Part shown: positions 7,178 to 14,553 of the stretch, in pieces
How positions within the stretch are numbered: the stretch's first letter is position 1
Layout: each line of letters opens with the position of its first letter
Assembly: GCA_045598975.1 (NCBI GenBank)
Contig: JAZRVE010000028.1
Location: forward strand, 1 to 16,829
Length of the DNA stretch: 16,829 nt
Direction of reading: 5' to 3'
Origin: UMGS882 sp045598975
Lineage (GTDB): Bacteria > Bacillota > Clostridia > Oscillospirales > CAG-382
The notes under the pieces: generated by a model
Told to the model about the DNA's origin: nothing
Seen by the model: the letters and a program-made list of their open reading frames with translations, nothing else
The model's database searches: none
Made by a program: the position numbers and the translations under genes

Positions 7178-8800
7178 TCAATACATACCGGGAGCGGGTG
7201 CTGCCGGTGCGGGAGCGGGCGGCTCAGGCTTGTCGGCGACACGCGCTTCCGTCGTGAGGATCATGGAAGCAACGGACGCCGCATTCTGCAAAGCCGAACG
7301 GGAAACCTTGGTAGGATCGACGATGCCCGCCTTCATCATATCGACAAAGGTGTCGTTGTATGCGTCGTAACCGTAGCCCTTCTTCTTGCTCGAAAGGATC
7401 TTGTCGAGAATGACGGAGCCGTCTTTGCCGGCATTTGCGGCGATCTGACGGATAGGCTCTTCGAGAGCGCGCACCACGATGGATACGCCCGTTTTTTCGT
7501 CGCCGCTCGTTTCGTCGAGCAGTTTCTGCACGTCGGGCAGGATGTTGGCAAACGCCGTACCGCCGCCCGGGACGATGCCTTCTTCAACAGCCGCCTTGGT
7601 GGCGTTGAGAGCATCCTCGATGCGCAGTTTCTTTTCCTTCATTTCGGTTTCGGTAGCGGCACCGACCTTGATGACGGCAACACCGCCGGAAAGCTTTGCA
7701 AGACGTTCCTGCAATTTTTCTTTGTCAAATTCGGAGGTTGTCGTTTCGATGGCAGCCTTGATCTGGCCGATGCGTCCCTTGATCTCGTCGGGATCGCCCT
7801 GTCCGCCGACGATGATGGTGTTTTCCTTGTTGACCTTGACCTGACGAGCCTTGCCGAGCTGATCCATGGTGGTATCTTTCAGTTCAAGACCGAGATCGGC
7901 GGAAATGACCTCGCCGCCGGTGAGGATGGCGATGTCGCGAAGCATATCTTTTCTTCTGTCGCCGAAGCCGGGAGCCTTGACGGCTACGCAGGTGAAGGTG
8001 CCGCGAAGCTTGTTGACAAGCAGCGTCGAGAGGGCTTCGCCTTCGATGTCCTCGGCGATGATGACGAGCTTCTTGCCGGATTGCAGGATCTGTTCGAGAA
8101 GCGGCAGGATGTCCTGAATGTTGGAAATCTTTTTGTCGGTGATGAGGAGGAGTGCGTCGTCGATGACAGCTTCCATCTTGTCGGTATCGGTGACCATGTA
8201 CGGTGAAATGTAGCCGCGGTCAAACTGCATACCCTCTACCACTTCGCAGTAGGTCTCTGCGGATTTGGATTCTTCGACCGTGATGACACCGTCGGAGGTG
8301 ACCTTTTCCATAGCGTCGGCAATCAGCTTGCCGATGACTTCGTCAGCAGACGAAACGGCGCCGACGCGGGCAATATCGCCCGAGCCGTTGACCTTCTTGG
8401 AAATGCCGGCAAGGGATTCGACCGCCTTGTTGACGGCTTTCTGAATACCCTTCTTGACGATCATGGGATTAGCGCCCGCCGTGACGTTCTTCATGCCCTC
8501 ACGGACGAATGCCTGTGCGAGCAGGATGGCGGTGGTGGTACCGTCGCCGGCGGCGTCGTTGGTCTTGGTGGCAACTTCTTTGAGAAGCTGAGCGCCCATG
8601 TTTTCCATGGGATCGTCAAGATCAATATCTTTTGCGATGGTAACGCCGTCGTTTGTGATGAGCGGCGAACCGAACTTCTTGTCGAGAACGACGTTGCGTC
8701 CCTTCGGACCGAGCGTTACCTTGACGGTATCGGCAACGGCGTCAACGCCTTTTACAAGTGAATTTCTGGCATCAATGCCGTAAGCAAGCAGTTTTGACAT
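7178..8800 (-). CDS. groL: chaperonin GroEL (Hsp60)
   Basis: GroEL forms the double-ring ATP-driven folding chamber capped by GroES. The 540-residue sequence is full length, with the nucleotide-binding LGPKGRNVVLD (30-40), catalytic GDGTTT (Asp86), and the family signature AAVEEGIVPGGG in the second equatorial segment. The apical substrate-binding domain lies between. AAGGAGG about 7 nt upstream supports the ATG, and it follows groES by 12 nt. The N-terminus (SKLLAYGIDARNSL) departs from the usual AKEIKFGEDAR. The C-terminus is odd: instead of the flexible Gly-Gly-Met repeats it ends in a Pro/Ala-rich tail, PPAPAPAAPAPGMY. Expression is expected to be under HrcA control through the CIRCE ahead of groES. 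Confidence 0.98.
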   Translation of the reverse strand: MSKLLAYGIDARNSLVKGVDAVADTVKVTLGPKGRNVVLDKKFGSPLITNDGVTIAKDIDLDDPMENMGAQLLKEVATKTNDAAGDGTTTAILLAQAFVREGMKNVTAGANPMIVKKGIQKAVNKAVESLAGISKKVNGSGDIARVGAVSSADEVIGKLIADAMEKVTSDGVITVEESKSAETYCEVVEGMQFDRGYISPYMVTDTDKMEAVIDDALLLITDKKISNIQDILPLLEQILQSGKKLVIIAEDIEGEALSTLLVNKLRGTFTCVAVKAPGFGDRRKDMLRDIAILTGGEVISADLGLELKDTTMDQLGKARQVKVNKENTIIVGGQGDPDEIKGRIGQIKAAIETTTSEFDKEKLQERLAKLSGGVAVIKVGAATETEMKEKKLRIEDALNATKAAVEEGIVPGGGTAFANILPDVQKLLDETSGDEKTGVSIVVRALEEPIRQIAANAGKDGSVILDKILSSKKKGYGYDAYNDTFVDMMKAGIVDPTKVSRSALQNAASVASMILTTEARVADKPEPPAPAPAAPAPGMY

Positions 8801-8812
8801 GATGATTCCTCC

Positions 8813-9103
8813 TTATTTATCCAAAACGATGGCAAGAATGTCGCTCTGACGGACGACCGAATACTCGACGCCGTCGATCTTGACTTCCGTGCCGGAATAT
8901 TTGCCTGTGATGACCTTGTCACCCTTCTTGACGGTCATGGCGACTTCCTTGCCGTCGACCATTCCGCCGGGACCGACTTCAATGACCTCGGCGATGCTCG
9001 GTTTTTCCTGTGCAGCCGCCGTAAGAATGATGCCGCTCTTGGTGGTTTCCTCCGCCTCGATGGTCTTGATGACCACGCGGTCGAAAAGGGGTTTTAATTT
9101 CAT
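8813..9103 (-). CDS. groES: co-chaperonin GroES (Hsp10)
   Basis: GroES is the heptameric lid of the GroEL chamber. The 96-residue protein begins with the conserved MKLKPLFDRVVIK, carries the GroEL-binding mobile loop (EAEETTKSGIILTAAAQEKP, about 17-36) and continues with AEVIEVGPG and KGDKVITGKYSGTEVKIDG. An AGGAGGG ribosome site lies 7 nt upstream of the ATG. It is the first gene of the two-gene heat-shock operon, with CIRCE in its leader and groEL 12 nt downstream. Confidence 0.98.
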   Translation of the reverse strand: MKLKPLFDRVVIKTIEAEETTKSGIILTAAAQEKPSIAEVIEVGPGGMVDGKEVAMTVKKGDKVITGKYSGTEVKIDGVEYSVVRQSDILAIVLDK

Positions 9104-9137
9104 GATGATTCCCTCCTGAAATGTAATGTGTTGTCCG

Positions 9138-9164
9138 TTAGCACTCTTAACGTGTGAGTGCTAA
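9138..9164 (-). promoter_or_regulatory. CIRCE operator (HrcA binding site)
   Basis: TTAGCACTC (9138-9146), nine spacer bases, then GAGTGCTAA (9156-9164) is an exact match to the CIRCE consensus. It lies just downstream of the groES -10 element, within the untranslated leader. HrcA, which is not encoded in the window, is expected to repress here and to be released by heat or misfolded protein. Confidence 0.98.
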
Positions 9165-9176
9165 TCCACATTGAGT

Positions 9177-9205
9177 ATTGTATACCCCATTGCCGAAAAA
9201 ATCAA
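9177..9205 (-). promoter_or_regulatory. groES-groEL sigma-A promoter
   Basis: Reading the minus strand, a -35 TTGATT (9205-9200) is followed by a 17-nt spacer and a -10 TACAAT (9182-9177). The start point would fall near 9170, placing CIRCE at the very beginning of the transcript, as in other HrcA-controlled groE operons. An A/T-rich block directly upstream (9208-9233) could act as an UP element. Confidence 0.8.
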
Positions 9206-9207
9206 GG

Positions 9208-9292
9208 GTTTTTTCAATATTTCATATTTTTTTAACAATCATTTCCACTCCGTATGCGCTGGTGCGGAAAAATATGTAAAATATTGAAAAAC
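9208..9292. repeat. AT-rich imperfect inverted repeat between groES and the PpiC lipoprotein gene
   Basis: The left arm (9208-9233), read on the minus strand, and the right arm (9268-9292), read on the plus strand, share ATATG, then ATATTGAAAAA, in the same order, with a two-base difference between the blocks. The arms are about 25 bp and separated by 34 bp. They sit in the divergent regulatory region, and the left arm abuts the groES -35 element. Chance similarity of A/T tracts cannot be excluded. Confidence 0.45.
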
Positions 9293-9416
9293 AAAATCAT
9301 ATTTTTTGTAAAATGTATGGTTTATTCACACAGATTTCATAAAATAAGTGTATGATGTACAAGGTATCCTATGTATACAAATTCAAACAACCAACAATGA
9401 AAGGACAGAAAACATC

Positions 9417-10598
9417 ATGAAACGTACACTTGCACTTCTCCTTGCACTTGTTGCCGCCGCTCTTATCTTTGTCGGCTGCTCCAAGAAAGAAAACACGACC
9501 GCTTCCGACACCGGTGCACTCACCATGGACATGGCTTTCGCCAAGATCGAGGAATACACGCCCAAGACCGAGGATGACACGCTGTCCCCCGTTTCCGTCG
9601 GCGAGTATGCCTGCACCCTCAACGAATACCGTTACTTCTACGATATGCTCAATCAGCAGCTTACCATGTATTACAGCTACGATTGGCCCGAAAAAGAAGA
9701 ATCCAAGTCCATCTTTGACGAGAATCTCGACGGCAACGTCATCACCGACGCCGTTCTCTACGAGCTCTGCAAAGAGAACAACATCACCATTACCGAAGAA
9801 GATTTTCAGACCGACGTCGTCGATCTTTTCGCTCAGATCAAGGAAGCCAACGGCGAGACGTTTGCCGCCGATATGGGACTTTCCGAGTATTACGTTTATC
9901 AGAATCTCACCTTCTCCGCTTTCTATCAGAAGCTCTATGATGCTCTTTATCTGAACGGTGACGGGTTTGAAGAAGCAAAGCAGGAAACCCTTCAGAAGTT
10001 CGAGGATGAGGGCTATGTCCACGCAAATCACGTTCTCATCGCCTTCCCGACCAATGCCGACGGCAGTGAAGTGACCGACGAACAGAAGGCCGAAGCAAAA
10101 GCAAAGGCAGAAGAAGTTCTTGAAAAGATCAATGCCGGTGAGGATTTCAACAAGCTCGTTGAAGAGTATTCCGATGATCCCGGCAAGGTAAACTCACCTG
10201 ACGGATACTACTTCACTACCGGCAGAATGGTACAGGAATTTGAGGATGCCGCTATGGCTCTGCTTGACGGTGAAGTCAGCGATATCGTCGAAACCTCTTA
10301 CGGCTATCATATCATCAAGCGTCTTCCGCTCACCGAGGGTGATATCTCCACGACTTCCGAATTCCAGGAAATCTCGTACAACAAGCTTGACGCGATCTTC
10401 ACCGAACGCTGCGAAAACAAAGAAGTCGTAAAAGCCGATAATTATGACGAGCTCATCAAGCCGCTTGAAGAAAAGGCAGCAGCCGACCGCGAAGAATATG
10501 CGGCACAGATGCAGGCATATTATGATTCCCTCGAAACCGAAGAAGGTGACGAGGAGCCCATCGCCGAAGATGAAGCCGAAGTCACGGATGCTGAATAA
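9417..10598 (+). CDS. PpiC/parvulin-type peptidyl-prolyl isomerase lipoprotein (PrsA/SurA-like)
   Basis: This is probably an extracytoplasmic foldase that helps secreted proteins fold at the membrane surface. The N-terminus is a lipoprotein signal: MKRT, a hydrophobic core, then FVGC with Cys21 as the lipidated residue. A helical SurA-N-like region follows (about 55-195). The parvulin rotamase domain (about 200-305) starts at HANHVLIAF and includes FNKLVEEYSDDPG, GYYFTTGRMVQEFEDAA and the closing ETSYGYHIIKRL. The C-terminal tail is very acidic (EEGDEEPIAEDEAE). ATG 9417 is chosen because the signal peptide begins there and GAAAGGA lies upstream, although spacing is long (about 11 nt); the frame is open back to 9348 without a signal. 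It is divergent from groES, and no clear terminator separates it from the next gene. Confidence 0.9.
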   Translation: MKRTLALLLALVAAALIFVGCSKKENTTASDTGALTMDMAFAKIEEYTPKTEDDTLSPVSVGEYACTLNEYRYFYDMLNQQLTMYYSYDWPEKEESKSIFDENLDGNVITDAVLYELCKENNITITEEDFQTDVVDLFAQIKEANGETFAADMGLSEYYVYQNLTFSAFYQKLYDALYLNGDGFEEAKQETLQKFEDEGYVHANHVLIAFPTNADGSEVTDEQKAEAKAKAEEVLEKINAGEDFNKLVEEYSDDPGKVNSPDGYYFTTGRMVQEFEDAAMALLDGEVSDIVETSYGYHIIKRLPLTEGDISTTSEFQEISYNKLDAIFTERCENKEVVKADNYDELIKPLEEKAAADREEYAAQMQAYYDSLETEEGDEEPIAEDEAEVTDAE

Positions 10599-10663
10599 TC
10601 CGATATTCTGATAAAAGCCGAATATTTCATTATATAACGGCAAAAAGGAGCGTGCGCACATCA

Positions 10664-11242
10664 ATGAAAGAGGAACTGAAAAAGAGAGCGTCCTCCCCCA
10701 TCGCAATTGTCATTTATATACTTGTATTCGTGCAGATTGTCGCGTCCGTTTATCTTACCGCAAACAACGCAGCGGTACCGGATATTTTGGCGGCATTCAT
10801 CACCGTCATCGGAAAAATATTCGCGCTCGTTTATTTTGCAAGAGGATTCGGCAAAGATGACAGCAAGTATTACAGAGGATATTTCCTCATCGGCGCCGTC
10901 ACGTATATCATCGATGATTTCTTTCTCATATTCGCCGAAAGCGGACCTGTTTCCAACGCGGCATCCATGATTTATCTTTTGATCGAAATGATCTGCTACG
11001 GAAATATGTTGGTGATCGGCTTATCCAAGGATATCGGGAAGAAATGGTCACTCGCTCTCGTACTCATTAACCTTGCGATATACGTCGCCGAGCTTGTGTA
11101 TTACTGTGCGACGTGCGATTTGCAGACGATGGACGGACTTCGTTGGGTCATCGGTTATGTCTTGTGGGTAGCCGGTGCTGTCGTCAGCGTGCTGATGGTC
11201 GTAGCGAAGTATAGAGACAAGGCACAAAGAGGAACGAAGTAA
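10664..11242 (+). CDS. six-segment integral membrane protein, function unknown
   Basis: I do not recognise this 192-residue protein. It has a short basic N-terminus (MKEELKKRA) and six evident hydrophobic segments, near residues 13-32, 38-60, 72-95, 102-122, 128-148 and 160-185, connected by short loops. A DDFF in segment 3 and a Tyr-rich end of segment 5 (ELVYYC) are notable, but no known motif is visible. AAGGAG lies 13 nt before ATG 10664, longer than usual; a GTG at 10652 is in frame but only 1 nt from that site, so ATG is preferred. It starts 65 nt after the lipoprotein gene and ends before a strong terminator, so the two may share a transcript. Confidence 0.75.
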   Translation: MKEELKKRASSPIAIVIYILVFVQIVASVYLTANNAAVPDILAAFITVIGKIFALVYFARGFGKDDSKYYRGYFLIGAVTYIIDDFFLIFAESGPVSNAASMIYLLIEMICYGNMLVIGLSKDIGKKWSLALVLINLAIYVAELVYYCATCDLQTMDGLRWVIGYVLWVAGAVVSVLMVVAKYRDKAQRGTK

Positions 11243-11257
11243 ACTTTCAAAAAGATA

Positions 11258-11289
11258 AAGGGCGAACACGCTGTTCGCCCTTATTTTAT
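11258..11289 (+). terminator. rho-independent terminator
   Basis: A perfect 10-bp GC-rich stem (AAGGGCGAAC at 11258-11267, GTTCGCCCTT at 11273-11282) with a 5-nt loop is followed by ATTTTAT. It ends the lipoprotein/membrane-protein transcript just before rlmD. A TATAAT at 11287-11292 could be the rlmD -10 box, but no -35 box stands out. Confidence 0.88.
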
Positions 11290-11308
11290 AATGAGGCAAT
11301 TACAGAAT

Positions 11309-12694
11309 ATGGTAAAGAAAAACGATACGGCGGAGCTTACGGTGCTCTCGACTGCCCGCAACGGCAACGGCATCGCCAAGGCCGCCGACGGCATGACGGT
11401 GTTCATCCGCAATACCTGTGCAGGCGACGTCGTCCGTGCAAAGATCATCAAGGTCACCCGGTCGTACGCCGTCGCCATCCCGCAGGAGATACTCCTTCCC
11501 TCGCCCGACCGCCTGCCCGACGACGACTGCCCTGTTTCCGCTCAATGCGGCGGCTGTGTCTTCCGGCATCTCACCTATGCTTCCGAATGTACGTTAAAGG
11601 AAAACAGCATCCGCGACGCCTTTGTCCATATCGCAAAGCTGTCCGTCACGCCGGAGCCGTTGATCCCGGCTCTCGCCGTGCAAGGCTATCGCAACAAAGC
11701 CGTTTATCCGGTGGCACGAAATAAGGACGGACGCATGATCGCTGGCTTCTATGCGGAAATGTCCCACCGTCTCGTCGCTCATGATACCTGCCGTATCGGT
11801 CCTTCTCTTTTTTCCGCCATCCGCACGTCGGTCATAGCGTTTGCCGAAAGCCACAATATCCCGCCGTATGACGAAGCGGACGGCTCCGGCATACTGCGCT
11901 CCGTCTATCTGCGCTCCGCCGCAGACGGGAAGGTAGTGCTGACGCTTATTCTCGCAAAAGACCGGCTCGTCTCCCCTGCCGTCGAGCAGGAATTCTGCCG
12001 GTATATCACCGGAACATATCCGATGATCGTTTCCGTCGTCGTCAACAAAAACGACCTTGCGCACAATGCCGTGCTCGGAAAAGAATTTCGTACGATATAC
12101 GGCGACGGGTATCTGTACGACACGCTGTGCGGCAGAAAATTCCGCATTGCCCCCGCATCGTTTTATCAGGTCAACCATGACCAGGCGGAAAAGCTGTACG
12201 GTAAGGCACGCGAATTTGCCTCGCTCAAAAGCGGCGAAACGTTGCTCGATCTCTATTGCGGAACGGGCACGGTCGGCATCTGCCTTGCCGAAAAAGATAC
12301 GCATCTCGTCGGTGTGGAGATCGTGCCGCAGGCGGTCGAGGACGCGCATTACAACGCCGAACAGAACGGTATCGACGCTTCTTTTCTGTGCCTTGATGCG
12401 GAAAAGGCGCTTGACGATAACCGTCTTACCGAGATTCGCCCGGACGTTATCACGCTTGATCCGCCGCGCAAAGGGTGCGGCGAGCAGGCAAGCCGCAAGA
12501 TCGCCTCTCTCGGCGCGTCGCGTATCGTCTACATTTCCTGCAATCCCGAAACGCTGGCACGCGATCTTGTTACCTTTTCCGAATGCGGTTATCGGGTTAT
12601 GCGTTCCGTCGGTGTGGATATGTTCCCGCGGACGGGGCATGTTGAGTGTGTCGTATTGCTGTCAAGGGTAAACAAGCAAAGAATACAACAATAA
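11309..12694 (+). CDS. rlmD: 23S rRNA (uracil-C5)-methyltransferase, RlmD/RumA family
   Basis: This SAM-dependent enzyme makes 5-methyluridine in 23S rRNA; Firmicute members may modify two positions (RlmCD). The 461-residue protein has an N-terminal TRAM RNA-binding domain (about 5-65), an iron-sulfur cluster motif (Cys74, Cys80, Cys83, with Cys161 as fourth ligand), a SAM motif LLDLYCGTGT (about 310-320), DPPRKG, the catalytic nucleophile Cys411 in YISCNPETLARDL and the general base Glu446 in GHVECV. ATG 11309 fits homologues and has a weak GAGG 12 nt upstream; an ATG at 11291 lies against the preceding terminator. The last ten codons after VVLLSR are AT-rich and differ in character, consistent with a replaced 3' end. 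Composition falls sharply from here on. Confidence 0.93.
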   Translation: MVKKNDTAELTVLSTARNGNGIAKAADGMTVFIRNTCAGDVVRAKIIKVTRSYAVAIPQEILLPSPDRLPDDDCPVSAQCGGCVFRHLTYASECTLKENSIRDAFVHIAKLSVTPEPLIPALAVQGYRNKAVYPVARNKDGRMIAGFYAEMSHRLVAHDTCRIGPSLFSAIRTSVIAFAESHNIPPYDEADGSGILRSVYLRSAADGKVVLTLILAKDRLVSPAVEQEFCRYITGTYPMIVSVVVNKNDLAHNAVLGKEFRTIYGDGYLYDTLCGRKFRIAPASFYQVNHDQAEKLYGKAREFASLKSGETLLDLYCGTGTVGICLAEKDTHLVGVEIVPQAVEDAHYNAEQNGIDASFLCLDAEKALDDNRLTEIRPDVITLDPPRKGCGEQASRKIASLGASRIVYISCNPETLARDLVTFSECGYRVMRSVGVDMFPRTGHVECVVLLSRVNKQRIQQ

Positions 12695-12709
12695 AATTGA
12701 ATAAATCAG

Positions 12710-12862
12710 ATGAATTTTGAAAAATGTTTAACTGAACATATCAAATCGCACCCTGCGCTTAGACCGCAGGACGTGATAAAATTCTGCTATCAGGCGACAT
12801 TCGGGGCAGAGCATCAAATACATGGGGACGGTTCCTACGTTCTGAAGAGAGAAAGTCTGTGA
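12710..12862 (+). pseudogene. truncated fragment of an uncharacterised Clostridia protein family
   Basis: An open frame of 50 codons begins MNFEKCLTEHIKSHP and contains RPQDVIKFCYQATFGAEH. I associate this PQDVxKxCYQAxFGAEH pattern with the N-terminus of a longer uncharacterised family in Clostridia, where it is usually followed by LL-x-D and about 200 more residues. Here the resemblance stops after GAEH and the frame closes 15 codons later. The break coincides with CATGGGGACGGTTCC (12821-12835), which resembles short GGGGACGGTTC repeats scattered in clostridial genomes. There is no ribosome binding site. I infer a dead 5' fragment; the family memory is unverified. Confidence 0.45.
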
Positions 12863-12910
12863 TGGAAGTTACGCATGATTTTTATTCTTTAATATTTAAG
12901 GAGATAAAAA

Positions 12911-14218
12911 ATGATCGTTTTTACAATGAAAGATCTGAACTACTATGCTATGGACAAAAGGCACAGCACCTTTGTGGCCATAAGGTTCAGGCTCGACAAT
13001 GACATCAGAACTGATATTTTACAAAAAGCTTTGGACAAATGCAGAAAAAGAGTGCCCTATTTCTTTGTTAAGCTGGCAGAAAAAGGCGGAAACATTACCG
13101 AGGAGCCGAACGACAAGGCTTTTGTTATTCACGAAGACCCGCTTGATTATCTCATTGACGAGCAGAACAATGATGATTTTCTGATACGTTTATCTGTCAG
13201 TGGGAATAATCTGACTGGCTATTTCTATCACGGTCTGACGGACGCATCGGGTTTTATTTCCCTCTTAAAGCTATTGCTCAGCGAGTATTACAGAATGCTG
13301 GGTGAGAAAGTTGTTTTGCCCGAAGATATTTTGGACATTAACGGTCCGGTTGCCCCGGAAGAAATCATTGAACCTCTTGAACTGCTTCCGGTAGGGACAA
13401 AATCATCCGGATCCGCAGAAACAGAGTTTTATTCCGTAAAAGGTAAAGAATCCGATTGTTTTACAACATATATTTTTTCGGCCGCTCAGGAGAAAGTTAT
13501 GGCCTATGCTTCGTCTTTTGACGGTTCTCCCAACGCAATAGCGGCAATTGCGCTTGCCAGAGCAATAAGCGGCGAAGATAAAGCGGCAGATAAACTGCCC
13601 ATTGATATAGCGATCGCGATCAATGCAAAGCCCGTTTTGGGCTGCGGAAAATCACATTATTCCTGCGTTTATGTGTCGAAATTCAGTTTTGTCAAAAAGA
13701 CCTTCGCCATGGATGAAATGAAGCTACAGACATGTGTCAGAGGCAGAATAATTGCCGATTCATCCGAAACAAAACTGTTCTCTCAGCTTGCCAATACCCA
13801 AAAGATGGCAAAAATATTTGAAGCGGTAACACGGCTCGATTCCAGACGGCTCATATGTACCCGGGTAATGGAAACGCCGCGCGCGACGGCCACGATAAGC
13901 TATGTCGGAGCCGTAAAATGGGGAAGCATGGAGAATCACATTAAAAGCATACATACTTTTACCGATTCAGCCATGCCGATTCTTGAAATAAATTATATCA
14001 ACGGGAAGTTTTATTTCGCGCTGACATCCCGAATCGATACAGAACGATATGCTCGGCGGTTATATGATTACTTCAACAAATTGGGATTTGAGTGCGAAGA
14101 TTTTGAAAAACAGGTATTCAGGACAGCGGACAGAAAAGCAAAAAAGATAAAATTCGGGCTTAATCGCGCAACAATCGGTTTATTACTCGGAATGAGAAAA
14201 CTAAAGAAACAGTCATGA
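12911..14218 (+). CDS. condensation-domain-like acyltransferase (CoA-dependent acyltransferase superfamily)
   Basis: This 435-residue protein resembles stand-alone members of the chloramphenicol-acetyltransferase/condensation-domain superfamily, including alcohol-acetyltransferase-like proteins. The N-terminal half has LNYYAMDKRHSTFVAIRFRL followed by a helix with VPYFFVKL. The active-site loop is YFYHGLTDASGF: His107 and Asp111 match the second His and the Asp of HHxxxDG, but the first His is Tyr106 and the Gly after Asp is Ala112. The C-terminal half has IAIAINAKPVLG and ISYVGAVKWG, resembling the second subdomain's latch strands. The tail is basic and may associate with membrane. AAGGAG lies 7 nt upstream of the ATG. 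No carrier protein, adenylation or ketosynthase domain is near, so substrate and product are unknown. Codon use is AT-richer than in rlmD. Confidence 0.6.
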   Translation: MIVFTMKDLNYYAMDKRHSTFVAIRFRLDNDIRTDILQKALDKCRKRVPYFFVKLAEKGGNITEEPNDKAFVIHEDPLDYLIDEQNNDDFLIRLSVSGNNLTGYFYHGLTDASGFISLLKLLLSEYYRMLGEKVVLPEDILDINGPVAPEEIIEPLELLPVGTKSSGSAETEFYSVKGKESDCFTTYIFSAAQEKVMAYASSFDGSPNAIAAIALARAISGEDKAADKLPIDIAIAINAKPVLGCGKSHYSCVYVSKFSFVKKTFAMDEMKLQTCVRGRIIADSSETKLFSQLANTQKMAKIFEAVTRLDSRRLICTRVMETPRATATISYVGAVKWGSMENHIKSIHTFTDSAMPILEINYINGKFYFALTSRIDTERYARRLYDYFNKLGFECEDFEKQVFRTADRKAKKIKFGLNRATIGLLLGMRKLKKQS

Positions 14219-14460
14219 TTGTAAAAGATATAGCAGATTGGTTATGCGAATAAAAAGCAGCAAGCGAAGTACATCCGCTGGCAAACAAAAGAAAAAACGG
14301 AGAACATAGGTCGTTTCTGTCGCTCAGTTCGAATCCGATCCTTCCTGCGGAAACCACACAGTAGGCCGGCAGACTCCGATATAGAAGTACAAAATTTTGA
14401 ATTTGTTTATGGTATAAGGTATTTGATATTTGTAAGCGGTGTGATAAATCCCGGTTATTT
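14219..14460. other. gene-poor stretch, no supported gene
   Basis: With the scar region at 14461-14658, this makes up 490 bases without an intact gene. It is AT-rich with a small GC-richer patch around 14310-14380. A minus-strand frame of 115 codons crosses it, but it overlaps the 3' end of the acyltransferase gene, has no ribosome site and no family resemblance. A short palindrome, CAAAATTTTG, lies at about 14390-14399. I see no terminator and no transposase remnant. Confidence 0.5.
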
Positions 14461-14553
14461 GTCGATATGTTCCCACAAACAGGCAATTCTTGGATATGTT
14501 TCCGCAAACAGAGAAAAAGGTCAAAATCGGTGGATATGTTTCCTTATACCGAT
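14461..14553 (+). repeat. three degenerate copies of the rlmD 3'-terminal coding motif
   Basis: Copies of 24 nt start at 14461, 14490 and 14530 and share the core GATATGTTYCC. Each, read in its own frame, encodes Val/Leu-Asp-Met-Phe-Pro-Gln/Tyr-Thr-Gly/Glu/Asp, the motif that precedes HVEC in RlmD (12614-12640 in the resident gene). Several differences between copies fall at third codon positions (Phe TTC/TTT, Pro CCA/CCG/CCT, Thr ACA/ACC), which favours descent from coding sequence. In the first two copies the resemblance stops at the same place, just before the expected HVE. Confidence 0.6.

Noticed and set aside
7130..8206. 358-codon plus-strand open frame opposite groEL
   Set aside because: It is antisense to the conserved groEL coding sequence, lacks a ribosome site and shows no family features. 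Long antisense frames are common in GC-rich genes with strong codon bias.
11594..12640. 348-codon minus-strand open frame opposite rlmD
   Set aside because: It overlaps the well-supported rlmD gene throughout, with no motif or ribosome site of its own.
14320..14356. tRNA 3' remnant suggested by GTTCGAATCC at 14327-14336
   Set aside because: The T-loop-like sequence is there, but the flanking bases do not pair into a 5-bp T stem and no acceptor, anticodon or D arm is found.
14461..14553. The three GATATGTTTCC repeats as terminal repeats of an IS21-type insertion sequence
   Set aside because: Multiple subterminal repeats are known in that family, so this remains an alternative. I prefer rlmD remnants because several differences fall at codon third positions and copy 3 is followed by HVETVC. 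No istA or istB remnant is visible.
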